Below are positions 1 through 7,498 of a DNA stretch of 64,000 bases, piece by piece (the stretch's first letter is position 1; each line of letters opens with the position of its first letter). The position numbers and the translations under genes were made by a program. Origin of the DNA: SIG424 sp045546695 (lineage in GTDB: Bacteria > Bacillota > Clostridia > UBA1212 > UBA1255); assembly GCA_045546695.1 (NCBI GenBank), contig JAZQDE010000012.1:28309-92308 (forward strand), read 5' to 3'. A model generated the notes under the pieces. The model made no database searches. It was not told the origin of the DNA and saw only the letters and a program-made list of their open reading frames with translations.

Positions 1-302
1 CCATTTACACAATAATTTGACAGATAAAGAGGCGCAAACATAACGATTCTGTTTCCATATAAATCCAGCTTAATCTGGTGCGCCAGGTCGTACATCTGCT
101 GTATCTTACCAGGATCTTCGCACGCAAGAAGCACACTTGCCTCTCTGTGAGTCAGACCTTTTTTTGTCTTTGCCTTCTCTAAAATAGAATCGATGAGGGC
201 CATATTGTTTTTATTCTCGTCTGCATATTTGAGCGTCGCGAGAATCTCCTCATCGTTAATGAATTCCTCAGCCTTAAGTGACTTAGGGTCGTATTTATAC
301 AT
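1..302 (-). CDS. hydG: [FeFe]-hydrogenase maturase HydG, N-terminal part (runs off window)
   Basis: About 100 codons of the 5' end are present; the rest lies left of base 1. The product begins MYKYDPKSLK and contains the segments GLTHREASVLL and YGNRIVMFAPLYLSNYCVNG, which are typical of the HydG N-terminus just before its radical-SAM cysteine motif. By family knowledge HydG cleaves tyrosine to supply CO and cyanide to the H-cluster. The ATG at 302-300 is preceded by AAGGAAG at normal spacing. It follows hydE by 50 bases on the same strand, so the two are probably cotranscribed. No radical-SAM cysteines lie inside the window except the start of that segment, so activity cannot be judged. Confidence 0.9.
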   Translation of the reverse strand, partial: MYKYDPKSLKAEEFINDEEILATLKYADENKNNMALIDSILEKAKTKKGLTHREASVLLACEDPGKIQQMYDLAHQIKLDLYGNRIVMFAPLYLSNYCVN

Positions 303-352
303 ATTAATCTTCCTTTCTTCCAAATCAGGGCCATATTATGGCGGCTTCTTTG

Positions 353-1384
353 TTAGTTATAATCTCCGCGGGCATAGCTGATTGTATACCCGATATTATC
401 AAGTCTCGACTGAAGGACAGACAGCGCTTTTGCGTCCTGTGCTCCAACCGAGCTTTTGTTATTATACAACATATATTTGTTTTTCGCTATCTGTGGCGAT
501 AAATTTGGCATTACAACGTTTGCGCCTGCGAGAATGCCCTTTTCGCATCCGTCAGGCGTCAGCGTCGCAAGCGCCGTCGTCGACGGAAGCAGCACATTTG
601 GCTCCATCAATCTTATTATCGACAACAATTTCAATGTCATTTCTAAGCTTCCCGGTGAAAAGTCGGCAAACGGGGTATCTTTGTGCGGTAAAAAGGGCCC
701 GAGGCCTACCATCTGAGGCTTAAAATTGCCAATAAATTCCAAATCGGCAACGAGGTTGTCCACTGTCTGGTAAGGCGAGCCTACCATAATACCGCAACCT
801 GTCTGAAAACCAATTTCTTTAAGGTCATGCAAACACCTCATACGGTTGTCATAAGACATATTTTCAGGGTGAAGCTTCGCATAATGCTCCGGCGTTGCCG
901 TTTCATGACGAAGCAGGTAGCGGTTTGCTCCGGCTGCATACAATCGCTCATAGTCGGCGCGCGGCATTTCACCAAAAGACAACGTAATCGCACAATCGGG
1001 ATATCCGTTTCGTATCTCCGAGACGATATCGCACAGCATATCTGTCGTGTAATGCCTGTCCTCTCCGCCCTGAAGTACAAACGTCCTGAAGCCGAGCTCA
1101 TATCCGTGACGGCAGCACGCGAGAATATCTTCTTTATCAAGTCTGTATCTTGATGCGCACTGATTGCCTGCACGGATTCCGCAATAATAGCAGTTGTTTT
1201 TACAGTAATTAGTAAATTCAATCAGGCCTCTGATGTATACTTTGTTTCCAAAAACTTCCTGAGCCTTTTTACGGGCAAGAAGACAAAGAGCCTCATCATG
1301 CTCATTTGTTTCAAGAAGATACTTGTACTCAGGAGCAGTAAGGCGTCTTTCTTTTTCTAATTTCTGTAAAATATTATCAAACAT
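353..1384 (-). CDS. hydE: [FeFe]-hydrogenase H-cluster radical SAM maturase HydE
   Basis: The 343-residue product carries the radical-SAM motif CKNNCYYC (Cys61, Cys65, Cys68; CX3CX2C), the GGE-type motif in LQGGEDRHYT, and the HydE/BioB-like C-terminal barrel ending near SPQIAKNKYMLYNN. The length is normal for HydE. The enzyme works with HydG and HydF to build the di-iron subcluster of [FeFe] hydrogenase. Its start overlaps the end of the upstream TM1266-like gene by 8 bases, which suggests translational coupling, and hydG follows downstream. No hydF or hydrogenase structural gene is in the window. A generic biotin synthase is excluded by the hydG and TM1266 neighbours. Confidence 0.93.
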   Translation of the reverse strand: MFDNILQKLEKERRLTAPEYKYLLETNEHDEALCLLARKKAQEVFGNKVYIRGLIEFTNYCKNNCYYCGIRAGNQCASRYRLDKEDILACCRHGYELGFRTFVLQGGEDRHYTTDMLCDIVSEIRNGYPDCAITLSFGEMPRADYERLYAAGANRYLLRHETATPEHYAKLHPENMSYDNRMRCLHDLKEIGFQTGCGIMVGSPYQTVDNLVADLEFIGNFKPQMVGLGPFLPHKDTPFADFSPGSLEMTLKLLSIIRLMEPNVLLPSTTALATLTPDGCEKGILAGANVVMPNLSPQIAKNKYMLYNNKSSVGAQDAKALSVLQSRLDNIGYTISYARGDYN

Positions 1385-1631
1385 TTGAATATATTGCCTT
1401 TGCTGTTATGCCATCTATTCTGCCAAGTTTACCTGACAGTGCATTTATTATATCCTGCGGCGCGTCAATTGCAATACTGATTATGTTTACGTTTCGTTCC
1501 CTGTAAGGAATTCCCATTCTGCCGATAATGTATGAAGCGTAATCGTGCAAAGTAGAATTCAGAATTTCTACTTTGTCGGGATTGTCGATTATTATGCCGA
1601 TCAGGGCAATGCGTGTTCCGTTTTCTTGCAT
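1377..1631 (-). CDS. TM1266-type iron-only hydrogenase system regulator (ACT-like)
   Basis: This small 84-residue protein has the pattern of the TM1266 family (ferredoxin/ACT-like fold): RIALIGIIIDNPDKV, then YASYIIGRMGIPYRERNVNI, then a C-terminal LGRIDGITAKAIYS. In many Clostridia and Thermotogae this family sits beside hydE, hydF and hydG and is annotated as the hydrogenase system regulator; its mechanism is not established. Here it lies between spoIIID (31-base overlap) and hydE (8-base overlap), so its translation probably depends on the neighbours. The start ATG at 1631 lies inside the 3' end of spoIIID. Confidence 0.82.
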   Translation of the reverse strand: MQENGTRIALIGIIIDNPDKVEILNSTLHDYASYIIGRMGIPYRERNVNIISIAIDAPQDIINALSGKLGRIDGITAKAIYSNV

Positions 1632-1903
1632 TTTAACTCTCCATGTAAATATTTTTCTTTTGTAGCAAGGCCACCGCGTATGTGGCGCTGTGCTTTGTTT
1701 ATATCAAGTACTCCCCTTACAGCTTCTGCGAGTGAAGAATTAAGGTGAGGAAGGCGTTGCGATACATCTTTATGTACGGTTGATTTGCTGATTTCAAACT
1801 TAAGCGCGGCAGCCCTTACCGTGCAACCTGTGTCAATTATGTATTGAGCCACTTCGTATACTCTATCTTCTATATAATCATGGCTGGTGTTGATACTGTA
1901 CAT
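1601..1903 (-). CDS. spoIIID: Sporulation transcription factor SpoIIID
   Basis: The 100-residue protein matches SpoIIID along its first 85 residues: an N-terminal YIEDRVYEVAQYIIDTGCTV, an HTH with ALKFEISKSTVHKDVSQRLP, and the region NKAQRHIRGGLATKEKYL. By family knowledge SpoIIID acts in the mother cell under sigma-E and switches a large set of sporulation genes. The C-terminal tail (about 15 residues, CKKTEHALP at the end) is slightly longer than usual and overlaps the next gene by 31 bases. The ATG at 1903 has an AAAGGGG ribosome-binding site. The start region lies inside a perfect inverted repeat (1900-1946). Sharing a unit with hydrogenase maturation genes is unusual. Confidence 0.9.
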   Translation of the reverse strand: MYSINTSHDYIEDRVYEVAQYIIDTGCTVRAAALKFEISKSTVHKDVSQRLPHLNSSLAEAVRGVLDINKAQRHIRGGLATKEKYLHGELKCKKTEHALP

Positions 1904-1946
1904 ATATTTTACCCCTTTGTGGTCTGTATATTGGTAAAATATATGT
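1900..1946. promoter_or_regulatory. 14-bp perfect inverted repeat over the spoIIID promoter and start codon
   Basis: The arms ACATATATTTTACC (1900-1913) and GGTAAAATATATGT (1933-1946) are perfect reverse complements separated by 19 bases. Read on the minus strand, the spoIIID ATG (1903-1901) and its ribosome-binding site (1918-1912) fall in and beside the downstream arm. A possible promoter, TTGTAA (1954-1949) with TATACA (1930-1925) and an 18-base spacer, has the upstream arm in its spacer. It could be an operator, or an mRNA hairpin hiding the start if transcription begins further upstream. Confidence 0.6.
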
Positions 1947-1956
1947 TTTTACAACC

Positions 1957-3336
1957 TTATTTATTCTTCTTTTTACCTAATCCGAAAATGACTGCAAGCA
2001 ACACAACAAGGTAGGCGGCAATAAGACCGAGACTCACAAAAGTCATCATCGTATTTTTTGCAGCAAGGCTTACTATAATCAGGACGGGTGCGCCGAAGGC
2101 AATGCCGACTGAGCTGCCGGTGATGAGATTGTTTGACGCAGGAGTCTTAAAGTTCGGGTCGATTTCACGCAGGAGCAATACGCCTGAGCTTATTGTACCT
2201 GTGAGCATACCGAACATTGAGAAAAACGCTTCGTTTTCATATGTGGGATATATTTTTTTGCACATGAATTTAAGATATATAAACGTAACCGCTCCGCCGA
2301 GTATTGACATAAGCAGGAAAGGAACCCACAGACCCTCAAGGTCATTTATTTCAATACTTGCGATACCGCAGATTATCATCACGTCAAAAGCAAGACCTGA
2401 TATACGACTGAGCAGGTAGTTGTTCTGGTACTGTCTTTTCATCAGATGCGTCTTGCGAAGACCTTTCATTACAGAGCGGCAAATAGTGGCAACGAGCGAG
2501 CCGATTATGAAGTTAAATCCCCACAGAAGCGGCGATATTGTAGCGGCCGCACCGGGAGCGATTGCCTCAATGAGGCTACAGATTCCCCACGTAACGAGAT
2601 ATGTTATGAGATATACGAGTACGATAAGAGCTGCCTGAACGCTCAACTTGTCAACCGATTCAGCGACAGGGATCTCATTTTCACTCTGGAATTCATTTAC
2701 AGTAACAGAACCCGAAACCACGTTATCAGGTGTGTTTCTGTTGAGTTTGCCTTTGCGGTTGCAGATATTCAGATAAATCACGCCGAAAATACATGCGCAC
2801 AGATATCCGGCAGCGGCGATAGCCAGACCAAACGACTGACCACCGACAAAGCCGAAGCCCTCATACGTCACGCCGACGTTATTTGCCTGACCGGGGCCCT
2901 GACCGTATCCCATAGCAAGGAGTATGCCGCTTGCCTTAAAGAACTCCGGCATAAACGTGTACGCAAGACCGATTGAAACGCCGAGACCGATTATCGCCTG
3001 TACAAGATACGTACTTACAATCAACGCGCCATTTTTTGTAGCAAGGAGTCCTGACGATTCAGCGCTTTTTTCAGGAATTCTGAGAGACAAAGCTATAAAG
3101 CCGAGTGCCAGTGCGTGATATGTTACTGATTCCAGGAAGCTTGTGTTCATTTTCAGCAAACCGGACGTTTTCAGTATTAGCAGTATAAAACCTGCTAAAA
3201 CGGCCGTCGGTATCAGGCTTCGTCTGATGAAACCGATTTTTCTTCTGATAATGTTCGCCAGGAGCAAAAGTCCCGCTATGATACCAATCTGGATTATAGG
3301 CTGCCACAAAGCAGTGTTTGCATGTGAAAAATCCAT
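1957..3336 (-). CDS. GltS-type sodium/glutamate symporter family protein
   Basis: The 459-residue, strongly hydrophobic protein has about 11-12 membrane segments, a central hydrophilic loop near residues 190-235 and the symmetrical repeats expected of the GltS (ESS) family. Segments such as GYGQGPGQANNVGVTYEG and LTGTISSGVLLLREIDP resemble the conserved re-entrant regions of GltS homologues. The likely role is Na+-coupled import of glutamate or a related anion; the substrate cannot be read from sequence. It starts 3 bases after the stop of the upstream acyltransferase gene and so is probably in that operon. It is longer than E. coli GltS (about 400 residues) mainly through the central loop. 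Confidence 0.8.
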   Translation of the reverse strand: MDFSHANTALWQPIIQIGIIAGLLLLANIIRRKIGFIRRSLIPTAVLAGFILLILKTSGLLKMNTSFLESVTYHALALGFIALSLRIPEKSAESSGLLATKNGALIVSTYLVQAIIGLGVSIGLAYTFMPEFFKASGILLAMGYGQGPGQANNVGVTYEGFGFVGGQSFGLAIAAAGYLCACIFGVIYLNICNRKGKLNRNTPDNVVSGSVTVNEFQSENEIPVAESVDKLSVQAALIVLVYLITYLVTWGICSLIEAIAPGAAATISPLLWGFNFIIGSLVATICRSVMKGLRKTHLMKRQYQNNYLLSRISGLAFDVMIICGIASIEINDLEGLWVPFLLMSILGGAVTFIYLKFMCKKIYPTYENEAFFSMFGMLTGTISSGVLLLREIDPNFKTPASNNLITGSSVGIAFGAPVLIIVSLAAKNTMMTFVSLGLIAAYLVVLLAVIFGLGKKKNK

Positions 3337-3339
3337 ACG

Positions 3340-4485
3340 TCACTCCCCGATTCTTTTTTTATATTCATTATATAACAATAGAAACTTCAGTACGTTTGAT
3401 TCTTCCGACGGCAGCAGTTCGTAATATTTTTCCTTTGTTGAAAAAACAATTGCGCGTCTGCCGTGCATCGTAAGGTCTGCGATTGTATCAAGCGCAATGC
3501 TTACATTTCCGCATGACAATGCGTCTTTTGTAAGACTGACCGCACCTTGTGCACATTCTGTTTCTACGTGTTTTTCTATTGAAATAAGTTTTCCACCCTG
3601 CGAAGTGTATACTTTTTCTTCTTGTGCGTCTTTTAAAACTTCCTCTTGTTGCCATGCCGCGAGCTCTTTAACTGTCTTAAAGCGCAGTCCCTCAAGCATA
3701 CAATATTCTGTATATTTGAATGTAAGACCGCATTTTTCACATGTCACAGTATCTTTTTGCGATTTAATTGAATCCATCGCGCCGCACTCAGGACATCTGA
3801 AAAGAAGATTTTCCATTTTATAGGCAATTTGCTTGCCTTTGTATTTTTTAGGATTTTCAAGCTGATGCGCATATGCGTCCTCGTAGAGATCTTTTGCAAT
3901 AATCTCGTTTATTTCTTCTACACTCATCTCTTCAAGCTGTTCTTTTGTGTAGATATTTACGGGCGCGCCGCAAATCGGGCCTTTGCGCAGCCCCCCCTGA
4001 CTCCAGTTGGGACTCACAAAATATCCGCCCTGAATCTTATACGTAACAAGTGTGCATTTTGCTTTTTTGATTACTTTACCTGTGGCGGGACTGATCGGAA
4101 GCGTGACGCCATCCCACGTTCTGGCACCTTCTGCAAACATACAAACGTTGGCGCCATTTTTCACAGCACGGAATATTTCAATTATAGACGCCGTCGCCGG
4201 CATGCCTTTGTATCTGATTATCGGATCGAAAGCATATTTCAGAAACTTAAATGCAACTTTCCATCTGGCGATGTGTTCGCTCGCCACGAAATACATCTGT
4301 TTTTTTGATGCGACGCCGACAAAGAGCGGATCCCAGTCCGTAGTATGGTTGGCCAGTACAATATACGGACCTTTTATTTTACCAATACTTTTATACCTGT
4401 ATCCGAATTTAAAGAATAGAAAAACCACAACCAATGGTCTTAATAATCTGTAAAAAAATCTGTGTTTTCTCGTCATCCCCGTCAC
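3340..4485 (-). CDS. PlsC-like lysophospholipid acyltransferase with C-terminal zinc ribbon
   Basis: Residues 1-200 form a PlsC/LPLAT domain: the HX4D motif is His47-Asp52 in NHTTDWDPL, and the acyl-acceptor motif is FAEG at 117-120 (normally FPEG). A hydrophobic stretch near residues 15-30 should anchor it in the membrane. About residues 230-260 contain two CxxC pairs (CPECG and CEKCG), which predict a zinc ribbon, followed by a domain of unknown role. This tail is not part of ordinary 1-acyl-glycerol-3-phosphate acyltransferases (about 200-250 residues). It precedes the GltS gene by 3 bases. The acyl acceptor is unknown. Confidence 0.75.
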   Translation of the reverse strand: MTGMTRKHRFFYRLLRPLVVVFLFFKFGYRYKSIGKIKGPYIVLANHTTDWDPLFVGVASKKQMYFVASEHIARWKVAFKFLKYAFDPIIRYKGMPATASIIEIFRAVKNGANVCMFAEGARTWDGVTLPISPATGKVIKKAKCTLVTYKIQGGYFVSPNWSQGGLRKGPICGAPVNIYTKEQLEEMSVEEINEIIAKDLYEDAYAHQLENPKKYKGKQIAYKMENLLFRCPECGAMDSIKSQKDTVTCEKCGLTFKYTEYCMLEGLRFKTVKELAAWQQEEVLKDAQEEKVYTSQGGKLISIEKHVETECAQGAVSLTKDALSCGNVSIALDTIADLTMHGRRAIVFSTKEKYYELLPSEESNVLKFLLLYNEYKKRIGE

Positions 4486-4548
4486 TTTTTTCTGTTTAAG
4501 TTACACTATTTCAATCATATAAATAGTAACACTCAAAGGTGGCAGATG

Positions 4549-5532
4549 TCAAGAAATTACGATGCTGTTAATGTACCTGCGAAATTCCTCCACTACGTCA
4601 GAAGGGCCGCTGATGCGCAGCTTTTCACCAAATGAGCAGCACCATCCGAAGAAAATAGGACTGAGCTGGACTTCGCCTATGAAAGCAACGTGCGTGTCGT
4701 CAACCGGTTTGATTTTTACCTTTTCACCGAAGGTATCAAAAATCACGTCGATAAGGCTCTTGTCCGCTTCAAAATGAACGTGGTGCGTTTCACCGGAAAA
4801 CATGCCGAAAAGTTGCTGTTTGTAACGCGCGATGTCAATTCTGCGCGACTCAGGAGGCATTGCGGCCGGCTCGTCAACAATCTTTACCTTCTCCATGCGG
4901 TCGATCCTGTAGTGAATAGTCTGCTCGTGTTTTTCGTTGTAGTCGAGCATATAGTACTGACCGTCAGACAAAATGGTAGCATATGGGTTTGCAACGTATT
5001 CCCTGCCCTCTTTGCGGTATACTTTGTTATGTTTACAATCGTAGTCAAAATACAGGAAGGATATTTTCTTTTTACAATTTATGGCAGTAACGATCTCGTT
5101 GACAGAATAGTAAATATATTCATTGACATTCTTGCGAGTATTGAACGCAACGATGTTCTTTTTCATAACATCGCCACTGTAGCTGCCTGCAAGCGCCGCT
5201 ATCTTGTCGACAAGTTCTGCCGTCTTGCTTTTCGTTATAAAAGAGGCCGACTGAACCGCGTCGAGCAGAATATGTAGCTCGGGCATATCAAACCTGCGGT
5301 CTGCAACGTAATATTCGTTGTTGCGACTTCTGTTGCACATAACCTCGTAGCCGAACTCGTTTAACATCTCAATGTCGCGGTAGAGCGTTTTGCGTGAAAT
5401 ACTAATTCCACTTTCTTCCAGAATTTCGATAATACGGTTTGAGGATATCGGATGATTTTCATCTGATTCGCGATTGAGAATCTCCCATATTTTGAGAATT
5501 TTTACTCTTGATGCATTGCTCTGATCTGCCAT
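4549..5532 (-). CDS. WYL-domain transcriptional regulator with N-terminal HTH
   Basis: The 327-residue protein has the YafY/PafC-like layout: an N-terminal winged helix (residues about 5-75, including ISISRKTLYRDIEMLNEFGYEV), a linker, then a WYL/Sm-like domain around residues 140-215 (KKISFLYFDYD, VANPYATILSDGQYYMLDYN, IHYRIDRM) and a C-terminal WCX-like region. WYL domains are thought to sense nucleotides, ssDNA or other small ligands. It is transcribed away from the superoxide reductase operon, so it may control that operon, itself, or the downstream acyltransferase/gltS pair. The ligand is unknown. Confidence 0.85.
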   Translation of the reverse strand: MADQSNASRVKILKIWEILNRESDENHPISSNRIIEILEESGISISRKTLYRDIEMLNEFGYEVMCNRSRNNEYYVADRRFDMPELHILLDAVQSASFITKSKTAELVDKIAALAGSYSGDVMKKNIVAFNTRKNVNEYIYYSVNEIVTAINCKKKISFLYFDYDCKHNKVYRKEGREYVANPYATILSDGQYYMLDYNEKHEQTIHYRIDRMEKVKIVDEPAAMPPESRRIDIARYKQQLFGMFSGETHHVHFEADKSLIDVIFDTFGEKVKIKPVDDTHVAFIGEVQLSPIFFGWCCSFGEKLRISGPSDVVEEFRRYINSIVIS

Positions 5533-5637
5533 TTTCTGCCTCCGTTATATTTTGATATATAGATTATACTATAAATATACTCTATTTGTGTATGTGTGAA
5601 AAGGATAAAAATTGGGATAATCCGTTTTGTGACAAAG

Positions 5638-5668
5638 TTACTGTATTTGAATAAAAATGGTGTATAAT
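5638..5668 (+). promoter_or_regulatory. Candidate promoter of the superoxide reductase operon
   Basis: A perfect TATAAT (5663-5668) lies 30 bases before the start of the desulfoferrodoxin gene. The best -35-like hexamer is TTACTG (5638-5643) at a 19-base spacing, which is weak. GGAGG follows at normal distance from the ATG. The -10 is convincing, the -35 is not. Confidence 0.45.
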
Positions 5669-5698
5669 ATAGAAAACTAAATTATTGGAGGTTTTATT

Positions 5699-6082
5699 AT
5701 GTGTGACAATAACAAATTTTATATCTGTGAAAAATGTGGAAATTTGATCGGAATGATTCATGATTCGCGCGTGCCTATGATGTGCTGCGGTCAGAAAATG
5801 ACAAAACTTGAGCCCGGTGTTGTTGAGGCAAGCCATGAAAAACACATTCCTGTTGTAAGCGTTGACGGCAATATCGTGCGCGTTACAATCGGCAGCGTAG
5901 CTCATCCGATGGCTGAAGAGCACAGCATTCTCTGGGTATACCTGCAGACAGACAAGGGCGGCCAGCGTAAATGCCTTGAAGTTGGCAAGGCGCCTGAAGT
6001 TACGTTCGCCCTCAGTGATGAAAAGCCCGTTGCAGCTTACGCTTATTGTAATCTCCACGGACTCTGGAAAGCTGATATATGA
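5699..6082 (+). CDS. dfx: Desulfoferrodoxin (superoxide reductase)
   Basis: The 127-residue protein has both iron centres of a class I desulfoferrodoxin. The N-terminal desulforedoxin-like site is CEKC plus a CC pair near residues 29-30, and the superoxide-reducing site is built from HEKHIP, HPM and the C-terminal CNLHGLW motif. The conserved Glu-Lys of EKHIP is intact. It reduces superoxide to peroxide without making oxygen, which suits a strict anaerobe. The start has a GGAGG site seven bases upstream. Its stop overlaps the start of the TlpA-like gene (ATGA), so the two are translationally coupled. Confidence 0.95.
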   Translation: MCDNNKFYICEKCGNLIGMIHDSRVPMMCCGQKMTKLEPGVVEASHEKHIPVVSVDGNIVRVTIGSVAHPMAEEHSILWVYLQTDKGGQRKCLEVGKAPEVTFALSDEKPVAAYAYCNLHGLWKADI

Positions 6083-6606
6083 GAAAAAACAGAATACTGA
6101 CTCTTTTTCTTGTGTTTTTGATGGCGGTTGCTGTCATCGTGCCAACAACTTCATGCAATTCTGATGACTCTCCTGCCACAGACACAAATCCGAACGCAGC
6201 CCCGGATATTACAATACTCGATGCGGATAACAACAAGGTAAAGCTGTCCGACTTTCTCGGCAAGCCCGTTGTAATAAATTTCTGGTCACCTAACTGTCCT
6301 TATTGTAAAATGGAAATGCCGGCTTTTGACGATGCGTACGAAGATTATCCGGATGTACAATTCGTGATGCTTCACGTTCCATTCGGACTCGATGACGCTG
6401 CGGACAACGCAAAAAAATATGTTGAAGACGAAGGTTTTGGCTTTGATTTGTTCTTTGACACTGACGGTACTGCGGCACGCGCATACGGAGTGTCAAGTTA
6501 TCCGACGACAGTCCTTATAGATAAAGACGGAAACTACGTTGCAAAACAGTCCGGCATGCTCACAAAAGACGTCCTTGAACAAGGCATAAAAATGATTACT
6601 GAATAG
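6079..6606 (+). CDS. TlpA/ResA-like thioredoxin-fold lipoprotein
   Basis: The 175-residue protein has a signal peptide and a lipobox ending VPTTSC (lipidated Cys26), a short linker, then a thioredoxin fold with the active site CPYC (Cys73, Cys76) in NFWSPNCPYCKMEMP and the cis-proline loop SSYPTTVLID. It should sit on the outer face of the membrane and exchange thiols or reduce peroxide or methionine sulfoxide. It overlaps the upstream superoxide reductase gene by 4 bases, which supports a role in oxidative defence at the cell surface. The partner that supplies electrons (a CcdA-like protein) is not in the window. Confidence 0.88.
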   Translation: MRKNRILTLFLVFLMAVAVIVPTTSCNSDDSPATDTNPNAAPDITILDADNNKVKLSDFLGKPVVINFWSPNCPYCKMEMPAFDDAYEDYPDVQFVMLHVPFGLDDAADNAKKYVEDEGFGFDLFFDTDGTAARAYGVSSYPTTVLIDKDGNYVAKQSGMLTKDVLEQGIKMITE

Positions 6607-6615
6607 AGGTAAATT

Positions 6616-7449
6616 ATGGAATTTAATCTTCGCAATACAGCGGCACATCACCGCGTAATCGCAAGCCACCGCGGCGTTAGCGGCGGAAACATTCCCGGAA
6701 ACACGATCCCTGCATATGAGATTGCTCTTATGCAGGGATCTGACATGATTGAGACTGACATCAGTGCCTGTGCAGATGGCACTCTCGTTGTTTTTCACCC
6801 GAATATGGAAAAAAGACATCTCGACGCCGACTGCACCGTACCCGAAATGCCCTACGAGGAGGTCGCAAAGCTGCGCTACGTAAACCGCGACCGCGTACCG
6901 ACACAGTTCGGCCTCGTAAAATTCGATGATTTTTTAGAGACATTCAAAGGCCGATGCTACATAAACATTGACAAATTCTGGAATAATCCCGAAGCCATAT
7001 ACAAGGCAATCAAGCGTCACAATATGCTCGACCAGATATTGGTAAAAAGCAGCCTGAAGCCGCACGTTATAGAAGTCCTTGAAGACCTTGCTCCCGACAT
7101 TCCTTTTATGCCCATCGTGAAAAATGATTTCCCCGGCCACAAGGAGTTGTTGGCAAAAAATATCAACTATATCGGTGTGGAGTTCGTTTTCAGCGAAGAA
7201 GACGCGCCATGTGCAGATCCGGAGTATATACGTACTCTTCAGAAGGACAACATCCTCGTCTGGGGAAATGCCATTATTTATAATGTACAGAAGCAACTGG
7301 CGGCAGGTCACAGCGACGATACTTCTTTTACCGTCTCTCCTGATTATGGCTGGGGATGGTTGGCAGACCGTGGTTTTGATATTATCCAGACAGACTGGCC
7401 GGGCATGCTCATCGATTATCTCAAAAAATCCGGGAAATATTATCGTTGA
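6616..7449 (+). CDS. Glycerophosphodiester phosphodiesterase family protein
   Basis: The 277-residue protein has the GDPD TIM-barrel signature: SHRGVSGGNIPGNT with the catalytic HRG, then DMIETDI with the metal-binding Glu and Asp, then TLVVFHPN where the usual HD is HP. It ends with the GDPD-typical FDIIQTDWPGMLIDYL. It probably hydrolyses glycerophosphodiesters to glycerol-3-phosphate. No signal peptide is seen, so it is cytoplasmic. A GAGG site precedes the ATG, and it follows the TlpA-like gene by 9 bases. The HP in place of HD may alter catalysis. Confidence 0.85.
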   Translation: MEFNLRNTAAHHRVIASHRGVSGGNIPGNTIPAYEIALMQGSDMIETDISACADGTLVVFHPNMEKRHLDADCTVPEMPYEEVAKLRYVNRDRVPTQFGLVKFDDFLETFKGRCYINIDKFWNNPEAIYKAIKRHNMLDQILVKSSLKPHVIEVLEDLAPDIPFMPIVKNDFPGHKELLAKNINYIGVEFVFSEEDAPCADPEYIRTLQKDNILVWGNAIIYNVQKQLAAGHSDDTSFTVSPDYGWGWLADRGFDIIQTDWPGMLIDYLKKSGKYYR

Positions 7450-7475
7450 CTTTAATAAAATCAATGACTTATAAT
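7446..7475 (+). promoter_or_regulatory. Candidate sigma-A promoter of metH
   Basis: TTGACT (7446-7451) and TATAAT (7470-7475) with an 18-base spacer. The -35 overlaps the stop codon of the upstream GDPD gene. A GAGGAG site follows before the metH ATG at 7499. With so short a leader there is no room for a riboswitch. Confidence 0.65.
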
Positions 7476-7498
7476 CCTTTTGAAAAGAGGAGATAATT

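Noticed and set aside
1920..1956. Sigma-E type promoter for spoIIID
   Set aside because: A CATACA-like -10 half fits partly (TATACA) but no -35 of the right form lies at the right distance; left as a vegetative-type candidate only.
3829..4308. Long plus-strand open frame (159 codons) opposite the zinc-ribbon acyltransferase
   Set aside because: It is a shadow of the minus-strand gene: no ribosome-binding site, no domain pattern, and odd amino acid content.
5582..6058. Minus-strand open frame (158 codons) opposite the superoxide reductase gene
   Set aside because: The plus-strand gene has clear motifs; this frame has none and no upstream site.
7450..7498. Possible SAM or cobalamin riboswitch before metH
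   Set aside because: Only 49 bases are available and they hold a promoter and ribosome-binding site; no riboswitch core is visible.
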